Part shown: one piece after another, positions 42,832 through 50,787 of the stretch | How the letters are laid out: each line of letters begins with the position of its first letter | How positions within the stretch are numbered: position 1 is the first letter of the stretch | Assembly (NCBI GenBank): GCA_947487155.1 | Contig: CANKVS010000030.1 | Span: forward strand, 1 to 50,787 | Reading direction: 5' to 3' | DNA from: an uncultured Flaviramulus sp. | GTDB taxonomy: Bacteria > Bacteroidota > Bacteroidia > Flavobacteriales > Flavobacteriaceae | DNA length: 50,787 nucleotides | Program-made: the position numbers and the translations under genes | The notes under the pieces: generated by a model | Told to the model about the DNA's origin: nothing | What the model saw: only the letters and a program-made list of their open reading frames with translations | Databases searched by the model: none

Positions 42832-44607
42832 ATGAAATTTTTAAAACACATATCAATACTAATCTTCATACTTACAGCAAGTATCGGTTCTGCTCAAGTA
42901 AAATTTGAAGCAAAAGTTAGCAAGCAAAGGCTTGGTATAAACGAACGGTTACGTGTAGATTTTGTAATGAATAAGGATGGCGATAATTTTAACCCGCCTA
43001 ATTTTGTTGGTTTTACAATTATAGGAGGACCAAACCAGTCGGTTCAAAATTCTTGGGTAAACGGTGTTCGTTCTTACAGTAAAACATACAGTTATTTTAT
43101 TGCTCCTAAAAAACGAGGTCATTTTTCAATAGCTCAGGCAACCATTACAATTGATGATGAGGTTTACAAAACATCATCTATAAAAATTGAAGTGACAGCA
43201 GCAGTTGATAAGCCTAAAGATCCTAACGATCCAAATTATATAGCTTCTGAAAACATTCATTTAGTGGCAGAAGTTTCTAAAGCAAATCCGTATTTAAACG
43301 AAGCCATTACAGTGGTTTATAAATTGTATGTTGCATTAAATACAGGCGTTGATAATTTCCGAGAAATAGACAGTCCAAGGTATAACGATTTTTGGAGTCA
43401 GAATATAGATACACAAGGACAAAAAGTTCAAAGAGGAACATACCAAGGTAAAGAGTATCAGTTTTTAGTATATAAAAAGGTGGTTTTATATCCTCAAAAA
43501 ACAGGAAAGTTAAACATAGAACCGCTAAGCTTAAATGTTTCGGTAAGAGTACCTACAAGCAGACGAGACATTTTTGGTAGTCGATTAACAACTCGTGTAG
43601 ATAGAACAATATCGGCAGGAAAGAAAACCATTAATGTGAAAGCATTACCAGAAGCTGGAAAACCAGTAGATTTTACTGGAGCGGTTGGTGATTTTAAATT
43701 TAATGTAGCTACTTCTAAAACAGAACTTGATGCCTCAGAATCGTTTCAAATAAAAGTTGGAGTGAGAGGTAATGGAAACTTAAAACTTTTTAACCTGCCT
43801 AAAATCTCTCTACCAAGTTCGTTAGAGGTTTACGAGCCAGAACACAACGAGAATGTAAGAACAAATTTATCTGGAATGCACGGTGATATTTCAGATAGTT
43901 ATACGGTTGTACCACAGTTTAAAGGAAAATATCCAATACCAAGTATTTCATTTTCTTATTTTGATTTAAATACAAAAAGTTATAAGCGCTTATCTTCAGA
44001 TGAAATTATTATAGATGTTGTAAACGGCCCTTCAAGTACAGAAGTTTCAAATGATAATACTACAGGATTAAATAACACCAAACAGCGTGTTGTTTTAAAC
44101 AACGACCAATTTGCATTTATTAAAACAAAAACAAATTTCACGAATATAAAACAGTCCTATTTCTTTAAAACTAACTTATTTTGGAACTTATTACTGTTGC
44201 CTTTCTTGGTAATTCCGTTGGCTATTGTTATTAGAAAAAAGAAAGTAGATAGAGCTGCCGATGTTTATGGGAACAAAATTAGAAAAGCCGACAAATTGGC
44301 TAAAAAATATTTAGGAAGTGCTAAAAAATCTTTGGGTAAAAAAGAAGCATTTTATATTGCTTTAGAGAAAGCATTACATAATTACTTAAAAGCAAAATTA
44401 CATATTGAAACGAACGATTTAAGTAAGGATAGAGTTATTAAATTTCTTTCTGAAAGACAAGTTGAAGAAGGTGTTATTAAAGACTTTGTGAGTATTATTG
44501 AAAACTGCGAATTAGCACGTTACACACCAATTACAACAGTAACTATGCAAGCAGATTATGAAAAAGCAGCTAAAACAATTTCATTAATAGATAAGCAAGC
44601 CAGATAA
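42832..44607 (+). CDS. batD: BatD-type protein
   Basis: A 591-aa inner-membrane protein with a cleavable signal (ending GSAQV). A tandem of beta-sandwich domains (QRLGINERLRVDFVMNKDGD at the start of the first) fills the periplasm. A membrane helix at about 448-467 (LFWNLLLLPFLVIPLAIVI) leads to a cytoplasmic C-terminal helical domain ending near 585. BatD is a core Bat component proposed to bind the VWA partners. It overlaps batE by one base (TAATGA). Confidence 0.92.
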   Translation: MKFLKHISILIFILTASIGSAQVKFEAKVSKQRLGINERLRVDFVMNKDGDNFNPPNFVGFTIIGGPNQSVQNSWVNGVRSYSKTYSYFIAPKKRGHFSIAQATITIDDEVYKTSSIKIEVTAAVDKPKDPNDPNYIASENIHLVAEVSKANPYLNEAITVVYKLYVALNTGVDNFREIDSPRYNDFWSQNIDTQGQKVQRGTYQGKEYQFLVYKKVVLYPQKTGKLNIEPLSLNVSVRVPTSRRDIFGSRLTTRVDRTISAGKKTINVKALPEAGKPVDFTGAVGDFKFNVATSKTELDASESFQIKVGVRGNGNLKLFNLPKISLPSSLEVYEPEHNENVRTNLSGMHGDISDSYTVVPQFKGKYPIPSISFSYFDLNTKSYKRLSSDEIIIDVVNGPSSTEVSNDNTTGLNNTKQRVVLNNDQFAFIKTKTNFTNIKQSYFFKTNLFWNLLLLPFLVIPLAIVIRKKKVDRAADVYGNKIRKADKLAKKYLGSAKKSLGKKEAFYIALEKALHNYLKAKLHIETNDLSKDRVIKFLSERQVEEGVIKDFVSIIENCELARYTPITTVTMQADYEKAAKTISLIDKQAR

Positions 44608-45368
44608 TGAGACAAGTTATATACATTTTGGCGTTTTTATTTAGCAGTATTGGTAGTGCCCAAAACACAGCAATATTCGAGCAAGCAAATGCCCTGTATA
44701 ATGAAGGGAAATATGCCGAATCTATCGATAAATATAATGTTATTTTAAAATCAAATGTGCATTCGGTAGAACTCTATTTTAACCTAGCCAACGCTCATTA
44801 TAAGTTAAATAATATAGCACCGAGTATTTATTTTTATGAAAAGGCATTACAATTATCTCCTAATGATGAAGAGCTGAAAAACAATTTAGCTTTTGCTAAA
44901 AACATGACTATTGATGCCATTGATGCTATTCCGTTAGCAGGACTTTCTAAAATTGTAAACAAGGCTACAAACCTAATGAGTTTTGATGGTTGGGCAAAAA
45001 TAGCTGTAGGGTTAGTATTCTGTTTTGTTATATTATGTTTACTTTATTATTTTGCGTACACAACGTTAAACAAACGATTAGCATTTATAGGCAGTTTAAC
45101 TACCTTGTGTTTAATGCTTATTACACTAGCGTTTGCATTTCATAAATACAATTTAGTTAAAAACGATAGACCAGCTATTGTTTTTGAGCAGGAAAGTAAA
45201 ATAAAGAGCGAACCTAATTCTAGAAGTGAAGAATCTTTTAGGCTCCATGAAGGTACTAAAGTTCAGGTTTTAGATACCGTAAAAAATTGGTCGAAAATTA
45301 AATTGTCTGATGGTAAAACAGGTTGGATTTCCTCTAGTGAAATTAAATTGTTGAGTAATAATGATTAA
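44607..45368 (+). CDS. batE: BatE-type TPR and SH3 protein
   Basis: A 253-aa protein with signal peptide (ending SIGSAQ). It has TPR units at about 22-98 (QANALYNEGKYAESIDKYNV, ELYFNLANAHYKLNNIAPSI), two membrane helices (about 131-148 and 157-175) and a C-terminal SH3b domain (about 196-250; SEESFRLHEGTKVQVLDTVK, GKTGWISSSEIKLL). This TPR-TM-SH3 order is the usual BatE. It ends the canonical Bat set. Confidence 0.9.
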   Translation: MRQVIYILAFLFSSIGSAQNTAIFEQANALYNEGKYAESIDKYNVILKSNVHSVELYFNLANAHYKLNNIAPSIYFYEKALQLSPNDEELKNNLAFAKNMTIDAIDAIPLAGLSKIVNKATNLMSFDGWAKIAVGLVFCFVILCLLYYFAYTTLNKRLAFIGSLTTLCLMLITLAFAFHKYNLVKNDRPAIVFEQESKIKSEPNSRSEESFRLHEGTKVQVLDTVKNWSKIKLSDGKTGWISSSEIKLLSNND

Positions 45369-45410
45369 TGAAATTTGTAAAGGCTATATTTGTCCTAATT
45401 AAAAAATAAA

Positions 45411-45716
45411 ATGTCAAGAAACATCATTTCTATTTGTTTATCAATATTATTTTTGGGCTATACATTAGCACCAACAATACTTACTTTGATAGATGATTCT
45501 GCCGATGTTTCAATGTTTTATACTGCTTCAGAAGAAGAAGAAAAAAAAGGAAGTGAAAAAGATAAAGAAATAGAAATTTTACTTTTTGATCTTCATAATA
45601 ATGAGTTAGACGCTGTGTCTTCAAACGAAGAAAATAATCTCAGATATTATTTTAAAAAATACCCGAAACCGCACTTAAATCTCATTTCTCCACCTCCAGA
45701 ATTACACATATTATAA
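45411..45716 (+). CDS. Small secreted protein of unknown function
   Basis: A 101-aa protein with one hydrophobic leader (about 5-24, ISICLSILFLGYTLAPTILT), an acidic Glu/Lys-rich middle and a Pro-rich C-terminus. No domain is recognised. Located 42 bp after batE on the same strand, so it may be the last gene of the Bat transcript or the first upstream of the transporter block. Confidence 0.6.
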   Translation: MSRNIISICLSILFLGYTLAPTILTLIDDSADVSMFYTASEEEEKKGSEKDKEIEILLFDLHNNELDAVSSNEENNLRYYFKKYPKPHLNLISPPPELHIL

Positions 45717-45805
45717 TTTAGGTTTTCAGTCTTTATTAAAAGGCTATTTATCAGTTTAACAACTTTTAGCTTTATATAGTTAAAAGAGTAAAAGTATTAT
45801 AATAT

Positions 45806-47374
45806 ATGTTTAAAAATATTAAAAGCGACTTACCAGCGAGTATAGTTGTATTTTTTGTTGCATTACCATTATGTTTAGGTATTGCATTAGCAAGTGGAGC
45901 ACCACTTTTTTCAGGATTAATTTCAGGTATTGTAGGCGGTATTATTGTAGGCGTATTAAGCGGCTCTAAAATTGGAGTAAGTGGGCCAGCAGCAGGTTTA
46001 GCAGCTATAGTTTTAACAGCTATAGCCACTTTAGGGAGTTATGAAAACTTTTTAGTTGCCGTAGTTTTAGGAGGTGTTATTCAGTTGCTTTTTGGAGTTT
46101 TAAGAGCAGGAATTATTGGATACTATTTTCCATCATCTGTAATAAAAGGGATGCTTACTGGCATCGGGATTATTATCATTTTAAAACAAATCCCACATTT
46201 TTTTGGGTATGATAAAGCATTTACGCTGTTTAAAGTAAATGGAGAAAGTACAGTTGCTCAATTTCTAAATATTTTTGACCACATTCAATTAGGATCAACA
46301 ATAGTAGGGCTTATTGGGTTGGCTATTTTATTGCTTTGGGATAAAGTTTTATCCAAAAAAGGAAAAATATTTCAAATTATTCAAGGGCCATTGGTAGCTG
46401 TTGTTGTTGGAATTATTTTCTTCATAATAACACAATCTAGTGGCACATTAACAATAGCACAATCACATTTGGTTAGTGTTCCAGTTCCAGAAGATATAAC
46501 TACGTTTTTTGGACAATTTAGTTTACCAAACTTTAGTGCAATTTCTAATCCAGATGTTTGGATTGTTGCATTTACAATTGCTTTAGTAGCAAGTTTAGAA
46601 ACCTTGTTATGTGTAGAAGCTACAGATAAATTAGACCCTCATAAAAATGTAACACCAACCAATAGAGAACTATTAGCTCAAGGCACAGGAAATATTATTT
46701 CAGGAATGATTGGAGGTTTGCCAATAACTCAAGTAATTGTTAGGAGTTCAGCAAACATTCAGTCTGGTGGCAGAAGCAAAATGTCTGCAATTATTCATGG
46801 ATTTTTGTTATTAATTTCGGTAATGATTATTCCAAAGTTGTTAAATATGATTCCGTTATCTGTTTTAGCAGCTATATTATTAATTGTAGGGTATAAATTA
46901 GCAAAACCAGCATTGTTTAAAAAAATGTATGATTTAGGCTGGAAACAATGGGTGCCATTTAATGTCACTGTTTTTGGAATTGTGTTTATAGACCTTTTAT
47001 ATGGTATAGGTTTAGGGCTTGCAGTGGGCATTATTGTTATACTTATTAAGAGCTACCAAAATTCACATTTTTTACATATAGAAGATAAGAGTAATGGCGT
47101 TCAAAAAATGAAAATGACATTAGCTGAAGAAGTTACTTTCTTTAATAAAGGAGCTATTTTAAAAGAATTAGATAGACTTCCTGAAAACTCGTTTTTAGAG
47201 TTAGATGTAAGAAAAACGAGGTTTTTAGATAACGATATTATTGAGATTTTAGAAGATTTTGCATTTAAATCTAAAGAAAGAAACATAGATATAAAGTTAA
47301 TTTCAGAACGTGGCATTGTTGAAAATCCAGATAGTTATATCGAGTTTTTCAAACTTAGACCTAAATCGGCTTAA
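45806..47374 (+). CDS. SulP-family inorganic anion transporter 1
   Basis: A 522-aa multi-pass membrane protein. The SulP start DLPASIVVFFVALPLCLGIA, with the conserved GPAAGLAAIV and NIISGMIGGLPITQVIVRSS segments, is followed by about 11 membrane spans. A short STAS-like domain occupies about 430-515 (FLELDVRKTRFLDNDII). SulP members move sulfate, bicarbonate or other anions, often with Na+ or H+. It is 30-40% shorter than SulP proteins with full STAS domains. It is the first gene of a transporter/carbonic-anhydrase block. Confidence 0.9.
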   Translation: MFKNIKSDLPASIVVFFVALPLCLGIALASGAPLFSGLISGIVGGIIVGVLSGSKIGVSGPAAGLAAIVLTAIATLGSYENFLVAVVLGGVIQLLFGVLRAGIIGYYFPSSVIKGMLTGIGIIIILKQIPHFFGYDKAFTLFKVNGESTVAQFLNIFDHIQLGSTIVGLIGLAILLLWDKVLSKKGKIFQIIQGPLVAVVVGIIFFIITQSSGTLTIAQSHLVSVPVPEDITTFFGQFSLPNFSAISNPDVWIVAFTIALVASLETLLCVEATDKLDPHKNVTPTNRELLAQGTGNIISGMIGGLPITQVIVRSSANIQSGGRSKMSAIIHGFLLLISVMIIPKLLNMIPLSVLAAILLIVGYKLAKPALFKKMYDLGWKQWVPFNVTVFGIVFIDLLYGIGLGLAVGIIVILIKSYQNSHFLHIEDKSNGVQKMKMTLAEEVTFFNKGAILKELDRLPENSFLELDVRKTRFLDNDIIEILEDFAFKSKERNIDIKLISERGIVENPDSYIEFFKLRPKSA

Positions 47375-47397
47375 TTTAAAAAAGAGTGAATACATTT

Positions 47398-48090
47398 ATG
47401 TTAAATCATTTAATGAAAAAGAAAATGTTTAAAGTAAATATGGTAGCATTAGCCATTGGGCTTTTGCTACCAATATTTGCCCAAAGTCAAGAAAGTGATT
47501 TTGGAAATTGGTTAATATACATTGGAAATAAGAAGTTAGATTCTAAATGGAATCTGCATCATGAGGTTCAATACAGAAATTATAACGCCATTGGAGACTT
47601 AGAGCAATTACTTTTAAGAACAGGATTGGGTTATACTTTTAATGAAGGAAAGAACAATGTGCTTTTAGGATACGGATATATTCTTTCTGAGAATTACTTA
47701 GGTAATACTGATGATAAAATCTCTATTAATGAGCACAGAATTTTTCAGCAGTTTGTTTCAAAACAAAAAGTTGGAAACGTAAGTTTAAGCCATAGATATA
47801 GATTTGAACAACGTTTTGTAGAGCGTGATTTTAAAATGCGTTTTCGTTACTTTTTAGCTTTTAAAGTACCATTTAAAAACAAAGAAAAAGAAAATAGTAA
47901 GTTATACCTATCGGCCTATAATGAAATATTCCTAAATACTAAAAGCTCTGTTTTTGATAGAAATAGAGTTTACGGTGGTTTAGGATATACATTAAATAAA
48001 AATATAAGAATTGAAGCAGGTTATATGAACCAGTTTTTTGAAACAAGCGGAAGGGATCAGTTTAACATAATTACATTTGTTAACTTCTAA
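47398..48090 (+). CDS. DUF2490 outer-membrane-like protein
   Basis: A protein of about 230 aa. Signal peptide (core MVALAIGLLLPIFAQS), then DUF2490: FGNWLIYIGNKKLDSKWNLH, EVQYRNYNAIGDLEQLLLRTGLGYTF and a C-terminal aromatic end FNIITFVNF. The pattern of amphipathic strands indicates a small beta-barrel in the outer membrane. Starts at GTG 47386, ATG 47398 and ATG 47413 are possible; the 47413 start gives the cleanest signal peptide. It sits between two SulP genes with short gaps and may supply an outer-membrane route or partner (inference). Confidence 0.85.
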   Translation: MLNHLMKKKMFKVNMVALAIGLLLPIFAQSQESDFGNWLIYIGNKKLDSKWNLHHEVQYRNYNAIGDLEQLLLRTGLGYTFNEGKNNVLLGYGYILSENYLGNTDDKISINEHRIFQQFVSKQKVGNVSLSHRYRFEQRFVERDFKMRFRYFLAFKVPFKNKEKENSKLYLSAYNEIFLNTKSSVFDRNRVYGGLGYTLNKNIRIEAGYMNQFFETSGRDQFNIITFVNF

Positions 48091-48159
48091 CTTTGCAAGA
48101 AAAAATTATACATACTATCTGTTTTCATTCTTTTTATGTTTAACTAAATATTAATTAAA

Positions 48160-50022
48160 ATGAAAGACTTATTCTCTAACATTAAAGGCGATGCCTTTGG
48201 AGGCATTACCGCAGGAATTGTTGCATTACCATTAGCATTAGCCTTTGGAGTGTCTTCGGGATTAGGACCAACAGCAGGATTGTATGGAGCTATTTTTATT
48301 AGTTTTTTCGCTGCACTTTTTGGAGGTACAAACACTCAAATTTCTGGACCAACAGCACCAATGACTGCTGTTAGTATGATTGTTATTGCTGGAATTATAG
48401 CAGCAAACAACGGCGATGTTACTAAAGCACTTCCCGTTATATTGACTGTGTTTTTGCTAGCAGGATTAATGCAAATTGGCTTGGGTGCTTTAGGTTTAGG
48501 AAAGTACATAAGGTATATTCCATATCCTGTGGTTTCTGGTTTTATGACGGCTATTGGCGTTATTATTTTGCTAACACAAATTCTTCCTTCTTTAGGGTAT
48601 TACCCAAAAGAAGATATGGAATTTGTAAACCAATTTAAACCGCAAGCGGAAGAGGTTATGCTGGAAAATATTTTAAAAGAAGAAGCTGGAGAAGGTATCT
48701 TGGTTCTCGAAGATTTTAAAGAAACTATAAATAGAGCACATGGAATTTCGCAGGCAGATATTTTAAAAGAATCGCAAACTTTAGCAGCAAAAGACGCTTC
48801 AGGAACTTATGGTGCTATAAAAGCTTTACCAAGAGCTCTTAAAAATATTAATTGGTTAGAGTTAATATTGGCTTTAGGAACCATTTTTATAATCTATGGC
48901 TTTAAACGAATTACTAAAGCTGTTCCAAGCACCTTAGTAGCGTTAATTGTAATGTCTGGAATAGCCGTTGGCTTTGGTTTAGATTATAGACCTATTGAAG
49001 AAATTCCGAGTGGGTTACCAATACCTAATCTCGAAATTTTCACACAATTTTCTTTAAGTAGTATAACGCCTTATATTTTTACAGCACTTACTTTATCATT
49101 ACTTGGAGCAATTGATTCACTATTAACAAGTGTTGTTGCAGATAATATGACCAAAACCAAGCACAAACCTAACAAGGAATTAGTAGGGCAAGGTATAGGA
49201 AATAGTATAGCAGCAATATTTGGAGGTATTCCAGGAGCTGGAGCAACTATTAGAACTGTAGTTAATATTACATCTGGCGGAAAAACAAAATTATCAGGAA
49301 TGATAGCTGGAATTTTGCTTTTAGTAATACTTCTAGCACTAGGGCCAATAGCATCAAAAATTCCTGCGGCTGTACTTGCAGGAATATTAATTACTGTTGG
49401 TATTGGTGTTATGGATTATAAAGGATTAAAAGCTATTCCTAGTTTACCAAGAGACATAAAATTAGGCCCAATAAAATTAAGTTCAGAAGTATTAATAATG
49501 CTTATTGTATTATTATTATCGACTTTTTGGGATTTAATTTACGCTGTGGGGATTGGTTTAATAATAGCTTCGTTAATGTTTATGAAAAAGATAGGCGATT
49601 TAACCGCAGAGCGAAGCGACGTGGAGTCATTAAAAGAAAAGGCATGGGCAGACGAAGTTAATTTTCCAGATAATTTAAAAGAAAAAGTATTTATTAAACA
49701 TATAAAAGGTCCGTTATTTTTTGGCTCAACAAGCGATTTTCAAGCCTTGTCTTTGCAAATACCAGATACAGCTAATACTGTAATTATAAGATTAGGAAGA
49801 ACGCAATACATGGATCAATCAGGGTTATATGCTATGGAAGATATATTGCAAGAATTGAATAATAAAAATATTGAAGTGCTTTTTGTTGGCTTATTAAAAC
49901 AGCCAAGGTATATGATGGAACGTATTGATATTATTCCAGATTTAATTCCTAAAGAGCACATATTTGAAAACTTTAAAACGTGTTTAGCTTGGATAGAGCA
50001 AAATACACAAAATGATAAATAA
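48160..50022 (+). CDS. SulP-family inorganic anion transporter 2
   Basis: A 620-aa SulP transporter with a full-length C-terminal STAS domain. GDAFGGITAGIVALPLALAF at the N-terminus, the membrane core motif GPTAPMTAV and the GGIPGAGATIRTV segment mark the family. An insertion of about 80 hydrophilic residues (about 162-230) separates early spans. STAS (about 500-612) contains IIRLGRTQYMDQSGLYAMED. Together with the adjacent beta-carbonic anhydrase, 20 bp downstream, a bicarbonate-uptake role (BicA-like) is plausible; sulfate transport remains possible. Confidence 0.9.
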   Translation: MKDLFSNIKGDAFGGITAGIVALPLALAFGVSSGLGPTAGLYGAIFISFFAALFGGTNTQISGPTAPMTAVSMIVIAGIIAANNGDVTKALPVILTVFLLAGLMQIGLGALGLGKYIRYIPYPVVSGFMTAIGVIILLTQILPSLGYYPKEDMEFVNQFKPQAEEVMLENILKEEAGEGILVLEDFKETINRAHGISQADILKESQTLAAKDASGTYGAIKALPRALKNINWLELILALGTIFIIYGFKRITKAVPSTLVALIVMSGIAVGFGLDYRPIEEIPSGLPIPNLEIFTQFSLSSITPYIFTALTLSLLGAIDSLLTSVVADNMTKTKHKPNKELVGQGIGNSIAAIFGGIPGAGATIRTVVNITSGGKTKLSGMIAGILLLVILLALGPIASKIPAAVLAGILITVGIGVMDYKGLKAIPSLPRDIKLGPIKLSSEVLIMLIVLLLSTFWDLIYAVGIGLIIASLMFMKKIGDLTAERSDVESLKEKAWADEVNFPDNLKEKVFIKHIKGPLFFGSTSDFQALSLQIPDTANTVIIRLGRTQYMDQSGLYAMEDILQELNNKNIEVLFVGLLKQPRYMMERIDIIPDLIPKEHIFENFKTCLAWIEQNTQNDK

Positions 50023-50042
50023 TAATTTAAAACAAAGAAAAA

Positions 50043-50672
50043 ATGAAAAATACAGCATTAAATAAAGAAGCACAAGACGCATTAACACCAGAAAATGTAT
50101 TACAAGATTTATTAGAAGGGAATACCCGTTTTGTAAATGGTAATTCTCAATCGGTTGATAATTCTGCATTAGTTAACCAAACTACTGGCGGGCAATTTCC
50201 AAAAGCCGTTGTACTATCTTGTATAGATTCTAGAGTACCAGTAGAAACGGTTTTAGACCAAGCTATAGGCGATATTTTTGTGGCACGCGTAGCTGGTAAT
50301 TTTGAAAATGTAGACATTCTAGGAAGTTTAGAATACTCATGTCATGTTGCTGGTAGTAAACTAATTTTGGTATTAGGTCATGAAAGTTGTGGCGCAGTAA
50401 AAGCAGCTTGCGATGGTGTAGAATTGGGTAATATTACAGACATGCTAGCCAATATTTTACCAGCTGTTAAACAAAGTTCAGATGAGGTTGAAGGCGAATT
50501 AAACTCTTCAAACAAAGCATTTGTTGCTAAAACTGTTGAAAATAACGTAAAACTGACCATTGAACGTATTAGAGAAAAAAGTCAGATTCTAACAGAAATG
50601 GAAGATAATGGCGAAATAGCCATTGTTGGTGGGGTTTACAATTTACACTCAGGTAAAGTTGAGATGTTATAG
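50043..50672 (+). CDS. Beta-class carbonic anhydrase
   Basis: A 209-aa zinc enzyme interconverting CO2 and bicarbonate. The ligands and catalytic dyad are C60, D62 and R64 in SCIDSRVP, and H113 and C116 in LGHESCGAV. The protein is standard size and probably cytoplasmic (no signal peptide). It follows the SulP gene by 20 bp and is likely cotranscribed. It is the last complete gene; 50673-50787 has no gene. Confidence 0.93.
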   Translation: MKNTALNKEAQDALTPENVLQDLLEGNTRFVNGNSQSVDNSALVNQTTGGQFPKAVVLSCIDSRVPVETVLDQAIGDIFVARVAGNFENVDILGSLEYSCHVAGSKLILVLGHESCGAVKAACDGVELGNITDMLANILPAVKQSSDEVEGELNSSNKAFVAKTVENNVKLTIERIREKSQILTEMEDNGEIAIVGGVYNLHSGKVEML

Positions 50673-50787
50673 TTGAATAAAAATAAAATATCATAGTATG
50701 TGCAGACCTGTCAGGTTTAAAAAACATAAGTGTTCGGAAGAGTTCTAAGCAGAACTAAATAGTTGTGATTTGCTAGGATCTCCATCG

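Overview
This window comes from the chromosome of a member of the Bacteroidetes, most likely family Flavobacteriaceae. The evidence is the low G+C content, the purN-acpP-fabF-rnc-IPExxxVDY-pyk gene order, a complete Bat (Bacteroides aerotolerance) operon with its MoxR ATPase, lipoproteins with Bacteroidetes-type lipoboxes, start sites without Shine-Dalgarno sequences, and promoter-like TAnnTTTG boxes. No rRNA, tRNA or CRISPR array was found. Everything here was read by eye from translated protein and base sequence; family names rest on motif recognition and no database was searched.

Region 1 (1-3934) is a decayed mobile or accessory zone. It holds the 3' end of an outer-membrane barrel gene, a HigB/HigA toxin-antitoxin pair, a frameshifted Rha-type phage regulator, a truncated integrase N-terminus with a 10-bp iteron array just upstream, about 830 bp of gene-free DNA with a duplicated 70-bp hairpin element, and an IS1595-family insertion sequence that stops 10 bp short of the purF stop codon.

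Region 2 (3945-17972) is mostly housekeeping: purF, a PfkB-type kinase, a frameshifted secreted protein, an RNase H with a viroplasmin-like N-terminus, purN, then the divergent operon acpP-fabF-rnc-IPExxxVDY-pyk. A lipoprotein, dinB, a CYTH protein, a YciI-like lipoprotein and a membrane-anchored EEP-fold phosphatase follow.

Region 3 (17974-29813) is envelope-related: pbpC and a giant alpha-2-macroglobulin lipoprotein, two genes that usually sit together. Here they are separated by an SH3-domain protein, an ABM-domain protein and a DUF559 (Vsr-like) nuclease gene. The nuclease gene lies exactly between two copies of a hairpin-rich, MITE-like repeat, and I regard this as the best candidate for an undescribed mobile or repeat-maintaining system. 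A CAP-domain protein and an isoaspartyl peptidase close the block.

Region 4 (30025-34902) has an antiquitin-type aldehyde dehydrogenase and a tight SDR / SIR2 / AlbA_2-Schlafen gene string. The SIR2 gene is interrupted by one in-frame stop codon and resembles a defence module that has been inactivated.

Region 5 (35154-45716) is the Bat operon: MoxR, a membrane protein of unknown function that appears inserted, DUF58, a BatD-like protein whose signal peptide is encoded by 7-bp tandem repeats, then BatA, BatB, BatC, BatD, BatE and a small secreted protein. Region 6 (45806-50672) is an anion-transport block, SulP / DUF2490 / SulP / beta-carbonic anhydrase, which suggests bicarbonate uptake linked to CO2 hydration.
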